This document shows, piece by piece, positions 1-7,367 of a stretch of 39,805 bases of DNA. This stretch comes from Drancourtella massiliensis (GTDB lineage: Bacteria; Bacillota; Clostridia; Lachnospirales; Lachnospiraceae). Made by a program: the position numbers and the translations under genes. The notes under the pieces were generated by a model, which did not search any database, was not told where the DNA came from, and saw only the letters and a list, made by a program, of their open reading frames with translations. The number at the start of each line of letters is the position of its first letter. The stretch's first letter is position 1. The stretch lies in the NCBI RefSeq assembly GCF_016900655.1, contig NZ_JACJKH010000028.1, positions 1 through 39,805 on the forward strand, in the 5' to 3' direction.

Positions 1-1
1 C

Positions 2-460
2 GAATTTCACGAACTCGCAGAAATTCCGGATGACTATTTGGAGAAGATCAGCCGTGACTCCCCTGAGTCTCTTTTAAAACTGATCGCCAAGATCATTGCG
101 GCATTCCTGCATCGACTGAACATTCCGAAAGAAGAAATCGGCGACTTCACTGATCAAATCGAACGGAGGGATTTTACCATGTTGTTTGAGCATTTTGAAG
201 CGTATGACGTGCAGACGGAGAGAGCAAAAGCCAGAGCCAAAGGAGAAGCGGAGGGGCAAGCAAGAGGTAAAGCAAGGGGTAAAGCCGATTCCATACTGCT
301 GCTTTTATCCGATCTTGGGGCGGTTCCGGAGGCACTTCGTGAACGGATCATGGACGAAACAGATATGGAATGTCTGGATCAATGGATCCGGGGTGCTGCC
401 AGAGCTTCCTCTGTAGAGGAATTCACAGAGAAATATCTGCCTGATTTAAAAGAAGCATAA
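2..460 (+). CDS. Rpn-family nuclease/transposase-like protein, C-terminal part (cut by window edge)
   Basis: The reading frame is open from the first bases of the window, so only the C-terminal ~152 residues are visible; the first in-frame ATG (38) is internal. The fragment matches the C-terminal third of the complete paralogue at 17160-18218 almost residue for residue (EIPDDY, ISRDSP, FLHRLNIPK, DQIERRDF, SVEEF, KYLP). That family (Rpn/PD-(D/E)XK nuclease transposase) has its catalytic core in the N-terminal part, which is outside the window. A Lys/Gly/Ala/Glu-rich linker (around 225-285) is longer than in the paralogue, with several GKA/GEA steps. It is followed by a convergent terminator. 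DNA identity to the paralogue looks like roughly three quarters by eye, so the two copies are old. Confidence 0.8.
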   Translation, partial: EFHELAEIPDDYLEKISRDSPESLLKLIAKIIAAFLHRLNIPKEEIGDFTDQIERRDFTMLFEHFEAYDVQTERAKARAKGEAEGQARGKARGKADSILLLLSDLGAVPEALRERIMDETDMECLDQWIRGAARASSVEEFTEKYLPDLKEA

Positions 461-462
461 CC

Positions 463-511
463 AAAAACAGGATGTACCTTTCATATCTCCATGAATGTAC
501 ATCCTGTTTTT
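463..511. terminator. Bidirectional intrinsic terminator
   Basis: A perfect 15-bp stem (463-477 with 497-511, beginning AAAAACAGG and ending CCTGTTTTT) encloses a 19-nt loop. It has A and T runs on both sides. It lies between the convergent Rpn fragment (+) and the SipW gene (-), so it can end both, including the whole pilus operon. Confidence 0.85.
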
Positions 512-535
512 CTTTACGGAAACTTCCGTCCTCTT

Positions 536-1054
536 TTACGATTCTGTTTTCCTGAACATAATGCCTGCCGCCACATGCAGAAGAACCGCCGCTGCAATCA
601 TTCCTGCCGCTGCCAGTTTCCCGGTTGTCTCGGAGAGCAGTCCTGCAATCCATCCCAGATACGGAATGGAACACACGACCTTTCCTCTCAGCTGGTCATA
701 GGACACCGGATTCGGATCTTCCTTTTCATTGGCGTCCCCTTTTGTCACAAACTCTCCCATCAGAGTCCGGTTTTCTACTACCCGGTGGGTGATCAGCGCG
801 CCGCCTCCTCCATCGTAGGCGATTACATCTTCTGCCTGTATCTGCTCAGCTTTGGCTTTTCTTACATACACCAGGCTGCCGGTCGGAATCTCCGGCGCCA
901 TGCTGCCGCTGATGACCTCATAAACCTGAAGCCCGAAGGCCCGGGGCACTGCCGCCGGGGCTGCGGCCACAACTACCAGAATCAGCAAAACCGTACCCAG
1001 TGCACTGCAAAATGCAGCCACTGGGTGAGTTTTTCTTTTCTCTTTGTTTTTCAA
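536..1054 (-). CDS. sipW: SipW-type signal peptidase I
   Basis: 172-residue membrane peptidase with one hydrophobic segment near residues 14-37 and another near 140-165. The catalytic Ser is in SGSM (about S51), and the general base position is His (LITHR, about H90) instead of the Lys of ordinary bacterial LepB enzymes. A GDAN motif with conserved Asp follows (about D107). The Ser/His arrangement is the known signature of SipW/ER-type signal peptidases, which process TasA/CalY-type fibre subunits. The start is a TTG at 1054, chosen because an AAAGGA/AGGA-rich stretch precedes it and no ATG lies before the catalytic motif. It is the last gene of the pilus operon, 30 nt behind the MucBP-like gene. 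The likely substrates are the products at 3792-4328 and 3025-3792, whose leaders end in SipW-like fashion. Confidence 0.88.
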   Translation of the reverse strand: MKNKEKRKTHPVAAFCSALGTVLLILVVVAAAPAAVPRAFGLQVYEVISGSMAPEIPTGSLVYVRKAKAEQIQAEDVIAYDGGGGALITHRVVENRTLMGEFVTKGDANEKEDPNPVSYDQLRGKVVCSIPYLGWIAGLLSETTGKLAAAGMIAAAVLLHVAAGIMFRKTES

Positions 1055-1084
1055 TCCTGTCCGTCCTTTCGCTGTCTGATCCGG

Positions 1085-2188
1085 TTATCTGCGGAACTTC
1101 CGTATCAGTGCAAGGATCACACAGAGTGCCGCAAGACCTGCCACACCGATTCCGATGCCGGCTGCCAGCGGAAGTCCGTCTTTTCCGGTCTCCTCCACTA
1201 CGTCAGAGCCGTCCCCTGTCGGAGTCTCGTCTTCATCCAGATCTACTACGCCCTGCGGAGTCTCATCCGGATTGATGGTTTCTCCCTGGCCGTCTGCATT
1301 TTCTCCAGCTTCCTGGGTTCCCCCCTGTGCCTGCGCATCTGTTCCGGCTGTGCCTGCACCTCCGGCTACTGTTCCGGTGCCGCCCGTTGTTCCGGCTGTA
1401 CCGGCCGTCCCCGTACCACCGGCAGTTCCGGCTCCTCCTGCTGTCGTTCCCGCTCCTGCACCTGCAGCTCCTGCCACACCGGCTGCCTGAGCCGGAACCT
1501 GAATCGTCTGTACCGTATTCGTACCCGGAATTACAGTCGTGATCGTCACGATGTCACCCGGTTCCGTAATGACTTCCGGAGATGCATCCTGATATACAAA
1601 GGTAAATACATTCTCCGATGCATCTGCGGACAGCGTCCTGGTCAGTGCCAGGGCCTCCGGAAGATAGTTTTCGATATAGAGATAGGCTACCACCGGCTTA
1701 TCTCCTACATTTCCATAATAGGTCTGAGACGGTGCCAAAGTATTGCCGTCTTCATCTTCGTAATTGACCGTATAAGCCACCTGGTCTCCCCGGATTCCGT
1801 ATGCTACCACGTAGTCGGCATCCTCGGTTACCCGGAATGCAGACGGTGCCAGACTTGCCGTGTCATTGTCCCGCGCGCTCGGACGTACGCCCTGTACATA
1901 ATACCGGCTGTCATCTCCAGGCCGGACTGCTCCCTGCTGGATATCAAAGGAAACGGTATCGCCGGTCTGCAGGCCGCTGACCGTGATCCGGTCTCCGGTA
2001 TTCTGGATGGAAACATTTCCCTGTCCTGCTACGGTCAGGCCTGATGCGCTTGCAAAGGTTCCCTGATTTCCCGCGTAAAAAGTCACGGTATAAGTATAAT
2101 TATCCGCCGCGGATACCGGAAGGGCTGTCATCCCCAGAAGGGCTGCCGCCGCAATCAGGGACTGCATCACTTTTTTGATCTTTCTCAT
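1085..2188 (-). CDS. MucBP-like membrane-anchored surface protein with Ala/Gly/Thr-rich stalk
   Basis: 367 residues. There is a Sec signal peptide (about 1-27, ending in VSAA), then a beta-rich N-terminal part and a MucBP-like module near 135-200 (YTVNYEDEDGN, Y..V, FTFVYQ). A low-complexity stalk near 235-300 consists almost only of Ala, Gly and Thr, and an acidic linker follows. The C-terminus has a transmembrane helix and a basic KFRR tail. A residual ETG precedes the helix but no complete LPXTG motif is visible, so it is probably held by the membrane helix or a degenerate sorting signal. Its start codon overlaps the stop of the preceding gene (ATGA, 2185-2188), so the two are translationally coupled. 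MucBP domains in other Firmicutes bind mucin-type glycoproteins; adhesion is inferred. The stalk-coding DNA (about 1310-1480) is internally repetitive and may vary in length. Confidence 0.75.
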   Translation of the reverse strand: MRKIKKVMQSLIAAAALLGMTALPVSAADNYTYTVTFYAGNQGTFASASGLTVAGQGNVSIQNTGDRITVSGLQTGDTVSFDIQQGAVRPGDDSRYYVQGVRPSARDNDTASLAPSAFRVTEDADYVVAYGIRGDQVAYTVNYEDEDGNTLAPSQTYYGNVGDKPVVAYLYIENYLPEALALTRTLSADASENVFTFVYQDASPEVITEPGDIVTITTVIPGTNTVQTIQVPAQAAGVAGAAGAGAGTTAGGAGTAGGTGTAGTAGTTGGTGTVAGGAGTAGTDAQAQGGTQEAGENADGQGETINPDETPQGVVDLDEDETPTGDGSDVVEETGKDGLPLAAGIGIGVAGLAALCVILALIRKFRR

Positions 2189-3009
2189 GACTGAAGCCCT
2201 CCTTCCCCGCTCCGGCGGTGTTTCTTGAAGTAAAGAACCGCAAATACCAGAAGAACGATTCCGCTGAACAGCATCAACGCGCTCAGAATAAGCAGCGGTG
2301 CGGTATCGCCGGTCTTCGGCGTCTGGTGCTGTGTCTCATATACTGTCGTCACGGTATTCTCGCCCCGCTCGGTTCGCTCAACGATCTGGTCCTCGCCTTT
2401 CTGAGTAATGGTCTCCGGCGCTGCCGTCTCTGCCGCGAAATTCATCTGCAGGGCTGCCAGTGTGTTCTGATAGCCGTTTCCCTGCGTCTCGCCGTCCAGA
2501 GTAACACTTAAGTTCACTTCTCCGTCCGCTCCCGGAGCCAGCTGGTCCAGATACAGGAAGTCTTCCAGAGCGTCCGTTGCCTGATGAAGTCCTTCTCCGG
2601 ACTGAGATGCTCCTTCTCCTCCTACGGTGTTGCTGTCATAAAGGATGGTCTCCTCCCCTGCGTCATCTGTATAGACAAGCCGGTAGGTGTAGGCACCTCC
2701 CTCGGCTTCGCTTCCTTCTTCCAGGCTCTGCAGAATTTCATTGGAAAGATACCAGTCCATCGCCTCTTCGCCGGAATTTTTAATCGCCACCTGCAGGTCC
2801 ATGGTATCTCCCGGCAGGATTCCGTAAATCTCCTCTGCCATCTCGTCGGAGCTGAAATTACTCTGCATTTCCTCCCCGTCAAACTCTACCAGCCAGTTCC
2901 GGCTTCCTGTCAGCTCTTCCGCATGGACCGGTCCCATACACCAGGCCGGAACCACAAGGGCCGCGCTGCAGGCCGATGCCAGCATCAGGCTGCACATTTT
3001 CTTTCTCAT
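2185..3009 (-). CDS. Sortase-anchored surface protein with PKTGD motif, pilus/SipW operon
   Basis: 274 residues. Sec signal peptide (about 1-30, ending HAEE), a beta-rich ectodomain with a conserved NSGEEAMDWYLSNE stretch typical of TasA/CalY-associated proteins (ILPGDTMDLQVAIKNSG), a Thr/Gln-rich spacer, then TPKTGD at about residue 233, a hydrophobic helix and a basic tail (KKHRRS). That is a cell-wall sorting signal, with Thr-Pro in place of the usual Leu-Pro. ATGA overlap with the following MucBP-like gene and a 15-nt gap from the preceding SipW-substrate gene. By analogy with clostridial SipW clusters it could be the wall anchor of the fibre made by the two upstream proteins; this is inference. 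Confidence 0.75.
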   Translation of the reverse strand: MRKKMCSLMLASACSAALVVPAWCMGPVHAEELTGSRNWLVEFDGEEMQSNFSSDEMAEEIYGILPGDTMDLQVAIKNSGEEAMDWYLSNEILQSLEEGSEAEGGAYTYRLVYTDDAGEETILYDSNTVGGEGASQSGEGLHQATDALEDFLYLDQLAPGADGEVNLSVTLDGETQGNGYQNTLAALQMNFAAETAAPETITQKGEDQIVERTERGENTVTTVYETQHQTPKTGDTAPLLILSALMLFSGIVLLVFAVLYFKKHRRSGEGGLQS

Positions 3010-3024
3010 AATGTTGTACCCCCT

Positions 3025-3792
3025 CTATTCCAGACTGATGCCGGTCCCGTCTTCGGAAGCCGTCACATCCACGCCCCATGCACTCTTGATGGCGTCTTCC
3101 GCATTGTGGGTCTGGACTGCGTCCGCCTCTGCTTCAATCCGGAACTGATAGCCGTCATAATCATAGGACGTCTCAATCGTCTTGTATCCGTTTTCATCCT
3201 CCGTCACCGTCTCGGTTACCTTGGTCAGAACCGCAGGATCAATCCGCAGGGTATCGGACAGGTCCGGTGTACTCTCGCCCGGCGCCAGTGCTCTTGTATA
3301 ATACAGCACCGTCCGCTCTGCAGTAGAGGCTGATTCATCGATCACCCAGCCGCTTCCTTCCGTCAGGTTCAGATCAATGAGATCCGGTGACAAGGTTGTA
3401 TCTTTCTCTCCTTCCGGACCCGCCCAGCTCTTTTTGAGCACGACCCGGACAAAAGAATCAATAGACCCGCTGTTGCTGACGGATAACGTCTCGTCATACG
3501 CCTTTCCCGGCTGAATGGTTTCCCCTTCCTCCAGAAGACCTTCCAGCAAGGTTCCTTTCGTCTCGCTCCACCGGCTGTCCTCGGTGTAATCCCGGCTGCT
3601 GATGGCATTTCCGTTTTCCTTTAACGTCACGCCGATTCGTGATACCTGAATCCGGGCACCGTAGTTTTCACTGTAATAAGTCAGGGCTGCCCGGGTGCTT
3701 CCAACCGTACTTCCGATTAAAAGCAGGGCAGACGCGCCGATCAGTGCTGCCGGCACAATCGGGAACGTGTGCTTGTTGTTTTTCTTTTTCAT
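3025..3792 (-). CDS. SipW-dependent-type exported protein (TasA/CalY-like, larger)
   Basis: 255 residues. The leader is short and basic (KKKNNKH), followed by a hydrophobic core and the end GSTRAALTYYSE, which resembles the SipW-cognate leaders that end in a small residue followed by an aromatic stretch. The mature part has the pattern SNSGSIDSFVRVVLKKSW, which parallels TasA/CalY proteins where a beta-sandwich strand reads NxGxxxxYVRV. No transmembrane helix or sorting motif lies at the C-terminus, so the protein is released or polymerised. The start ATG overlaps the stop of the upstream gene by one base (TAATG). Fibre subunit or fibre cap are both possible. Confidence 0.72.
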   Translation of the reverse strand: MKKKNNKHTFPIVPAALIGASALLLIGSTVGSTRAALTYYSENYGARIQVSRIGVTLKENGNAISSRDYTEDSRWSETKGTLLEGLLEEGETIQPGKAYDETLSVSNSGSIDSFVRVVLKKSWAGPEGEKDTTLSPDLIDLNLTEGSGWVIDESASTAERTVLYYTRALAPGESTPDLSDTLRIDPAVLTKVTETVTEDENGYKTIETSYDYDGYQFRIEAEADAVQTHNAEDAIKSAWGVDVTASEDGTGISLE

Positions 3793-4328
3793 TATTCAGC
3801 CACCTCCCCGTCAGCCTCGGTATAGGATGATTGTGTGGAATCCGCTACCGCATTCCAGTCAGCATACGGATTACCATTCTCATCATACAGAACCGGCGTA
3901 CATTCCTGAACCACAATCACGTTAAAATCCTGAGCCAGTCCGGTGCTGTCGATCCTGATCTGCATCTCATCGGAGGACACGCCCGGCGCTACAACATCAC
4001 TGTAGTAATAATAATCATCTGCTCCCGGCGTCCATTTTCCGCTTTCATCGGAAAAGCTAAGCCTTCCTTCCAACTGGCTTCCCGCAAAGACTTTCACCCG
4101 CACATAGCAGGAATAGTCTCCGGTATTCTGCACACGGATGTGCTTCGTCCAGTCGGATACTTCCTCACCCGGAATGGTGGTGGTCATGCCAAGACTTAAT
4201 GTCTGGCTTCCCTCCGCTTCCGCATAGGTGGTGAAATATGCCATGGCGCTGCCTGCTGTGGCTCCTGCTGCAAGAATACAGGCCGCGGCAGCCAGACCTA
4301 TGGTCTTTTTACTCCATCCTTTTCTCAT
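3792..4328 (-). CDS. SipW-dependent-type exported protein (TasA/CalY-like, smaller)
   Basis: 178 residues from the ATG at 4328, which has a purine-rich GGGGGAGA site upstream; the frame is open further 5' but that part overlaps the upstream gene and lacks a site. The N-terminus (MRKGWSKKTIGLAAAACIL, then GATAGSAMAYFTTYAEA) is a clear SipW-cognate signal peptide: basic start, short hydrophobic core, then Ala-Tyr-Phe-Thr. The mature domain has RVQNTGDYSCYVRVKVF, the strand pattern seen in TasA/CalY-like subunits. The C-terminus is acidic and soluble. It couples to the next gene by a TAATG overlap. Together with the 3025-3792 product it is the best candidate for a SipW-processed filament subunit. 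Confidence 0.78.
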   Translation of the reverse strand: MRKGWSKKTIGLAAAACILAAGATAGSAMAYFTTYAEAEGSQTLSLGMTTTIPGEEVSDWTKHIRVQNTGDYSCYVRVKVFAGSQLEGRLSFSDESGKWTPGADDYYYYSDVVAPGVSSDEMQIRIDSTGLAQDFNVIVVQECTPVLYDENGNPYADWNAVADSTQSSYTEADGEVAE

Positions 4329-4341
4329 CTCGTCTCCCCCT

Positions 4342-5358
4342 TTATTCCTCTGCCGCCGTGTTGTCACGCAGCTGGTTCCATTCCCAGGTGCCGGAGCCGC
4401 TCTGTCCGGCCTCCCGTGCGCCTTCCGCTTCCGTGTAATCAAAGTGGTTTACTACGCCGGATCCGCCGTTCAGTCCATGGTCATATGTATTGGTAAAGGA
4501 AACCTGTACCGGAGAACCGGCTGTTCCGTCCGCCAGGATTTCCACGGTCTGTGATGCTGCGCCGGTGTTCTCATAGCTGGATCCGCTGTAGACCTCGGTT
4601 ACCGTTACTTCGGATCCTGCCGGAATGTCTTCCACCAGGATCTGTCTGGTGCCTGCCCGGTCAAATGCCACGGAAACCACATCACTGTACACCACTTCGT
4701 CCTCTTTTACCGCTTCCACGGAAAAGACAAAGGTCGCTCCGCCGACTGTTGCATTGTAGGATGTCAGCGTTTTCTCAATCTCCAGATCTCCCAGCCGCTC
4801 TTCCTGATCCGGTTTCAATCCGGTAGTCACATCATATACCCAGTCATCCGATCCGCCGGATCCATAGTAATTGTTTGGCAGGGACAACAGAAACGGGCTG
4901 AACGTATAAGTGTATTCCGGAGACTGTACTTCTTCTGTTTCTACCAGATACATGCCCGTTGGCAGGCCGTCCTCTGTCCCGGTTCCTCCGGTTACGGTAA
5001 GCTCTGCATCTGCTTCCGGGGTCTGCTCCTTGACAAGATCGGATGCTGCTTTCGCTTTTTCTTCCCATTCCTGAGCGGACGTGTCACTGTCCACCTCAGA
5101 AAGCTTCAGGCTTTCATAGCCCGGCAGCATCGTATAATTTCCACTTTCGCTGACTTCCGCCACCCGGTACAGCTTCACCGGAATGGATAAGCTTTTCAGT
5201 TCTTCACTGCTTCCATCCAGCTCCACCGTCACCGAACATTCCCGGCCGGTCTCAACTGCCGTCGCCGCCGTAACGTGGGAAACCAGCCCTGTCTGCCATG
5301 CCAGCGCCAGAGCCAGCATGACTGCTCCTCCCTGTCTGATTCGTTTTCTCATCTTCAA
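4342..5358 (-). CDS. Minor pilin-like protein without a sorting motif
   Basis: 338 residues. Signal peptide (about 1-32, ending TAATA), then a pilin-like beta domain with the typical SPFLLSLPNNYYG and WVYDVTTGLKP stretch seen in SpaA/FctA-type pilins, and a second domain near 190-290 (LEIEKTLTSY, FVFSVEA, VTVTEVY, VSFTNTYD) of the Cna_B/DUF5979-like kind that often forms Lys-Asn isopeptide bonds. The C-terminus (TWEWNQLRDN) has no LPXTG, helix or basic tail, unlike a normal sortase substrate. Two starts are possible: TTG at 5358 (about 7 nt after GGAGGG) or ATG at 5352; spacing favours the first. It follows the second sortase gene by 43 nt. Possibly a tip or adaptor subunit held by non-covalent contact. 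Confidence 0.72.
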   Translation of the reverse strand: MKMRKRIRQGGAVMLALALAWQTGLVSHVTAATAVETGRECSVTVELDGSSEELKSLSIPVKLYRVAEVSESGNYTMLPGYESLKLSEVDSDTSAQEWEEKAKAASDLVKEQTPEADAELTVTGGTGTEDGLPTGMYLVETEEVQSPEYTYTFSPFLLSLPNNYYGSGGSDDWVYDVTTGLKPDQEERLGDLEIEKTLTSYNATVGGATFVFSVEAVKEDEVVYSDVVSVAFDRAGTRQILVEDIPAGSEVTVTEVYSGSSYENTGAASQTVEILADGTAGSPVQVSFTNTYDHGLNGGSGVVNHFDYTEAEGAREAGQSGSGTWEWNQLRDNTAAEE

Positions 5359-5401
5359 TCGTTACCCTCCTCTGATCTCTTCTTGCTTCGCTCTGATCCG
5401 G

Positions 5402-6283
5402 TTACTCCTGCTTCTTTTCCTCTCCCTGCCGTTTCGGTTTCATCAAAAACCGCAAAATCAGAATGACAAGGAAAGTCACCGCAAGACCCAGAATCAGATA
5501 CAACATATAGTAATCCTGTATGGACTGCAGCATGGATTCTGCTGCCGTAGGTTCCACATCTTCCTCCCCGTTGTACGGCACTCTCACGCCCCGGACTAAC
5601 AGCCGGTGGGAATTGACGCCGTATGGAGTACAGGTAAATAAGGTTACATAGTCTTTTCCTTCTTCTGTCTGGAGGGCTGCCTCCAGTGTTTCATGGTCGT
5701 CTTTGTCTACCATATCCAGGATCTGGTCCACCTGGTATGCCAGAACTTCATCCAGCACATGGATGTAAAATTTATCTCCCTCCTGTAACTGATCCACGTC
5801 AGTAAAGAGCCTTGCACTTGGCAGTCCCCGGTGGGCCGCCAGCACGCTGTGGGTGCTCTCCCCTCCGATCGGAAGGGCCGTCCCGTCCAGATGGCCGATG
5901 CCCGTCTGCAGGACCTCGTCGGAAGTACCGTGATAAATTGACAGTTTCACATCAATTTTCGGGATAGAGAGATATCCCATCACTCCGTCTCCCGCGATAT
6001 TCAACACCTGCCAGTAGGAAGTATTTTCCGCTTCCTTTCCGTCTTCCCCGAACACATCTCCGTAGATATTATTCTGAGGAATCGTGGCGTTGAAGCTTCG
6101 GGCTGCCTCCCATTCTCTTGTAAAATCTTCCGGCTCCATCTCTTCCACCGTATCTTCATAGGAAGAAATAAGACGGTTCTGCCGGTAGGTATTCCACTGG
6201 TCCGCCACCGTAGGGTAGACCAGAATGCCAAAGCCAATGAGGAACATCAGGCCGAACAGGATGCCGGGAATCTTTTTCTTCAT
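5402..6283 (-). CDS. Class C sortase (pilin polymerase), second copy
   Basis: 293 residues. N-terminal membrane helix (about 8-26), a linker with YGDVF where class C enzymes usually carry the DP(F/W/Y) lid, then the sortase barrel with His in LAAHRGLPSARLF, Cys in TLFTCTPYG and Arg in SHRLLVRG; a C-terminal helix (about 258-280) and a basic tail follow. The two membrane segments and the CTPYG motif define class C. A GGGAGG site lies inside the end of the preceding sortase gene and the gap is only 3 nt, so both are made from one message. About half the residues appear shared with the first sortase; the two may favour different substrates (polymerisation against wall attachment). Confidence 0.92.
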   Translation of the reverse strand: MKKKIPGILFGLMFLIGFGILVYPTVADQWNTYRQNRLISSYEDTVEEMEPEDFTREWEAARSFNATIPQNNIYGDVFGEDGKEAENTSYWQVLNIAGDGVMGYLSIPKIDVKLSIYHGTSDEVLQTGIGHLDGTALPIGGESTHSVLAAHRGLPSARLFTDVDQLQEGDKFYIHVLDEVLAYQVDQILDMVDKDDHETLEAALQTEEGKDYVTLFTCTPYGVNSHRLLVRGVRVPYNGEEDVEPTAAESMLQSIQDYYMLYLILGLAVTFLVILILRFLMKPKRQGEEKKQE

Positions 6284-6286
6284 CCT

Positions 6287-7183
6287 CTAGTCCCTCCCCT
6301 GATGTCTTTTCCTGCTGCTTTTCTTTCCCTGTCTCTTCCGTTCCCGGTAGGAAAGGTATCCGATAAAGGCAGCCGTTACAGCAAGCCCCGCAGCTACCCA
6401 GAGCAGGTAATTGGTATGAAGACTGGTTCCGAACAGGGCGTTTGCCTGTTCCTCTTCTACCTCTTCCGGCACATACGGCACACGGTGTCCCCGCACCAGA
6501 AGACGGTCACTGTTGACCCCGTACGGGGTACAGGTGAGCAGTGTCACCAGATCTTCTCCTTCTTCTACCGCAAGGCTTTCAGTTTCCTTCGGCTCCACCA
6601 CCAGGATCTGATCCACCTCATAGCAGAGGGTGTCATCCAGTACATGGATCAGGAAATGATCTCCTTCCTCCAGCTGGTCCAGATCGGTGAACAGGGATGC
6701 ACTCGGCAGTCCCCGGTGAGCCGAAATCACGGCGTGGGTGCTCTCCCCGCCGACCGGAAGAGAACTTCCCTCCAGATGGCCCGCGGCTTTTTCCAGTACT
6801 TCCTCCGATGTGGTGTGGTAGATCGGAAGATTCACATCGATCTTCGGGATCTCCACCATTCCCATCATGCCGTCCCCTGTAATATTCAGACAGGACATGT
6901 ATTCCTCGTCCGGTTCATCGGACGCTTCCGCTACCGCAAAAGAATCCGGAAGGATGGATGGAAGCAGTGCTTCATTGTAAGCCTGCGCTTTCGCCCACTC
7001 AGCATCGTAGTCAATCTCTCCGGCCTCCTCTTTCCGGGCGACCGTGTCCTCATAACTGCTGATGAGCCTCTGCTGCCGGTAATTGTTCCACTGGTTTGCC
7101 ACAAAAGGATACAGCAGCAAGGACAGACCAGCTAAAAATAACAGAATCATTGCAATCGTCAAAATCAGTCGTTTTCGTTTCAT
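6287..7183 (-). CDS. Class C sortase (pilin polymerase), first copy
   Basis: 298 residues. Helix at about 8-27, a PDSF element in the lid position, His in ISAHRGLPS (about residue 156), Cys in LLTCTPYG (about 218), Arg in SDRLLVRG (about 228), C-terminal helix near 262-280 and a very basic tail. It sits on the outer face of the membrane and joins pilin subunits through the lysine of one and the LPXTG Thr of the next. GGAGAG precedes the ATG at 7183. It lies 184 nt behind the major pilin gene, from which it is separated by two strong hairpins; this layout normally gives much more pilin than sortase. Confidence 0.92.
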   Translation of the reverse strand: MKRKRLILTIAMILLFLAGLSLLLYPFVANQWNNYRQQRLISSYEDTVARKEEAGEIDYDAEWAKAQAYNEALLPSILPDSFAVAEASDEPDEEYMSCLNITGDGMMGMVEIPKIDVNLPIYHTTSEEVLEKAAGHLEGSSLPVGGESTHAVISAHRGLPSASLFTDLDQLEEGDHFLIHVLDDTLCYEVDQILVVEPKETESLAVEEGEDLVTLLTCTPYGVNSDRLLVRGHRVPYVPEEVEEEQANALFGTSLHTNYLLWVAAGLAVTAAFIGYLSYRERKRQGKKSSRKRHQGRD

Positions 7184-7252
7184 CCGGACTCTCCTTGTTG
7201 TTGTAGTTTGTTATCATTTGAGTTCTTCTTTATATAGAAGAAAGAATGTATC

Positions 7253-7303
7253 CGGCAGGGCCGCCGGGGCGGGATGAAATTCCCCGCTCCCGGGCTTCTG
7301 CCG
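7253..7303 (-). terminator. GC-rich hairpin between major pilin and sortase genes (attenuator or RNA-stability element)
   Basis: Arms 7253-7274 and 7281-7303 form a very stable, nearly fully paired stem rich in CCGG/GGGG around a 6-nt loop. Transcribed on the minus strand it is followed by a pyrimidine-rich stretch without a clean U run, so partial termination or mRNA protection is more likely than full stop. Confidence 0.65.
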
Positions 7304-7324
7304 TATGTAGTGAAGTTTTAGATG

Positions 7325-7360
7325 TTTGATTTCCCTGCTACTAGCAGTCAGGAATCAAAA
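7325..7360 (-). terminator. Hairpin just after the major pilin stop codon
   Basis: TTTGATTtCC pairs with GGAATCAAA and CTGCTA with TAGCAG, giving a long stem with one bulge that starts about 8 nt after the pilin stop. With the GC-rich hairpin at 7253-7303 it forms a double barrier between the pilin and the sortases. Processing or a 3'-end protecting role is as likely as termination. Confidence 0.55.
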
Positions 7361-7367
7361 CTGAAAT

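Noticed and set aside
491-2044. Long plus-strand open frame opposite the SipW and MucBP-like genes
   Set aside because: Product is Cys/Arg/Ser-rich without domains and has no binding site for ribosomes; it mirrors the GC-rich repetitive stalk codons on the other strand.
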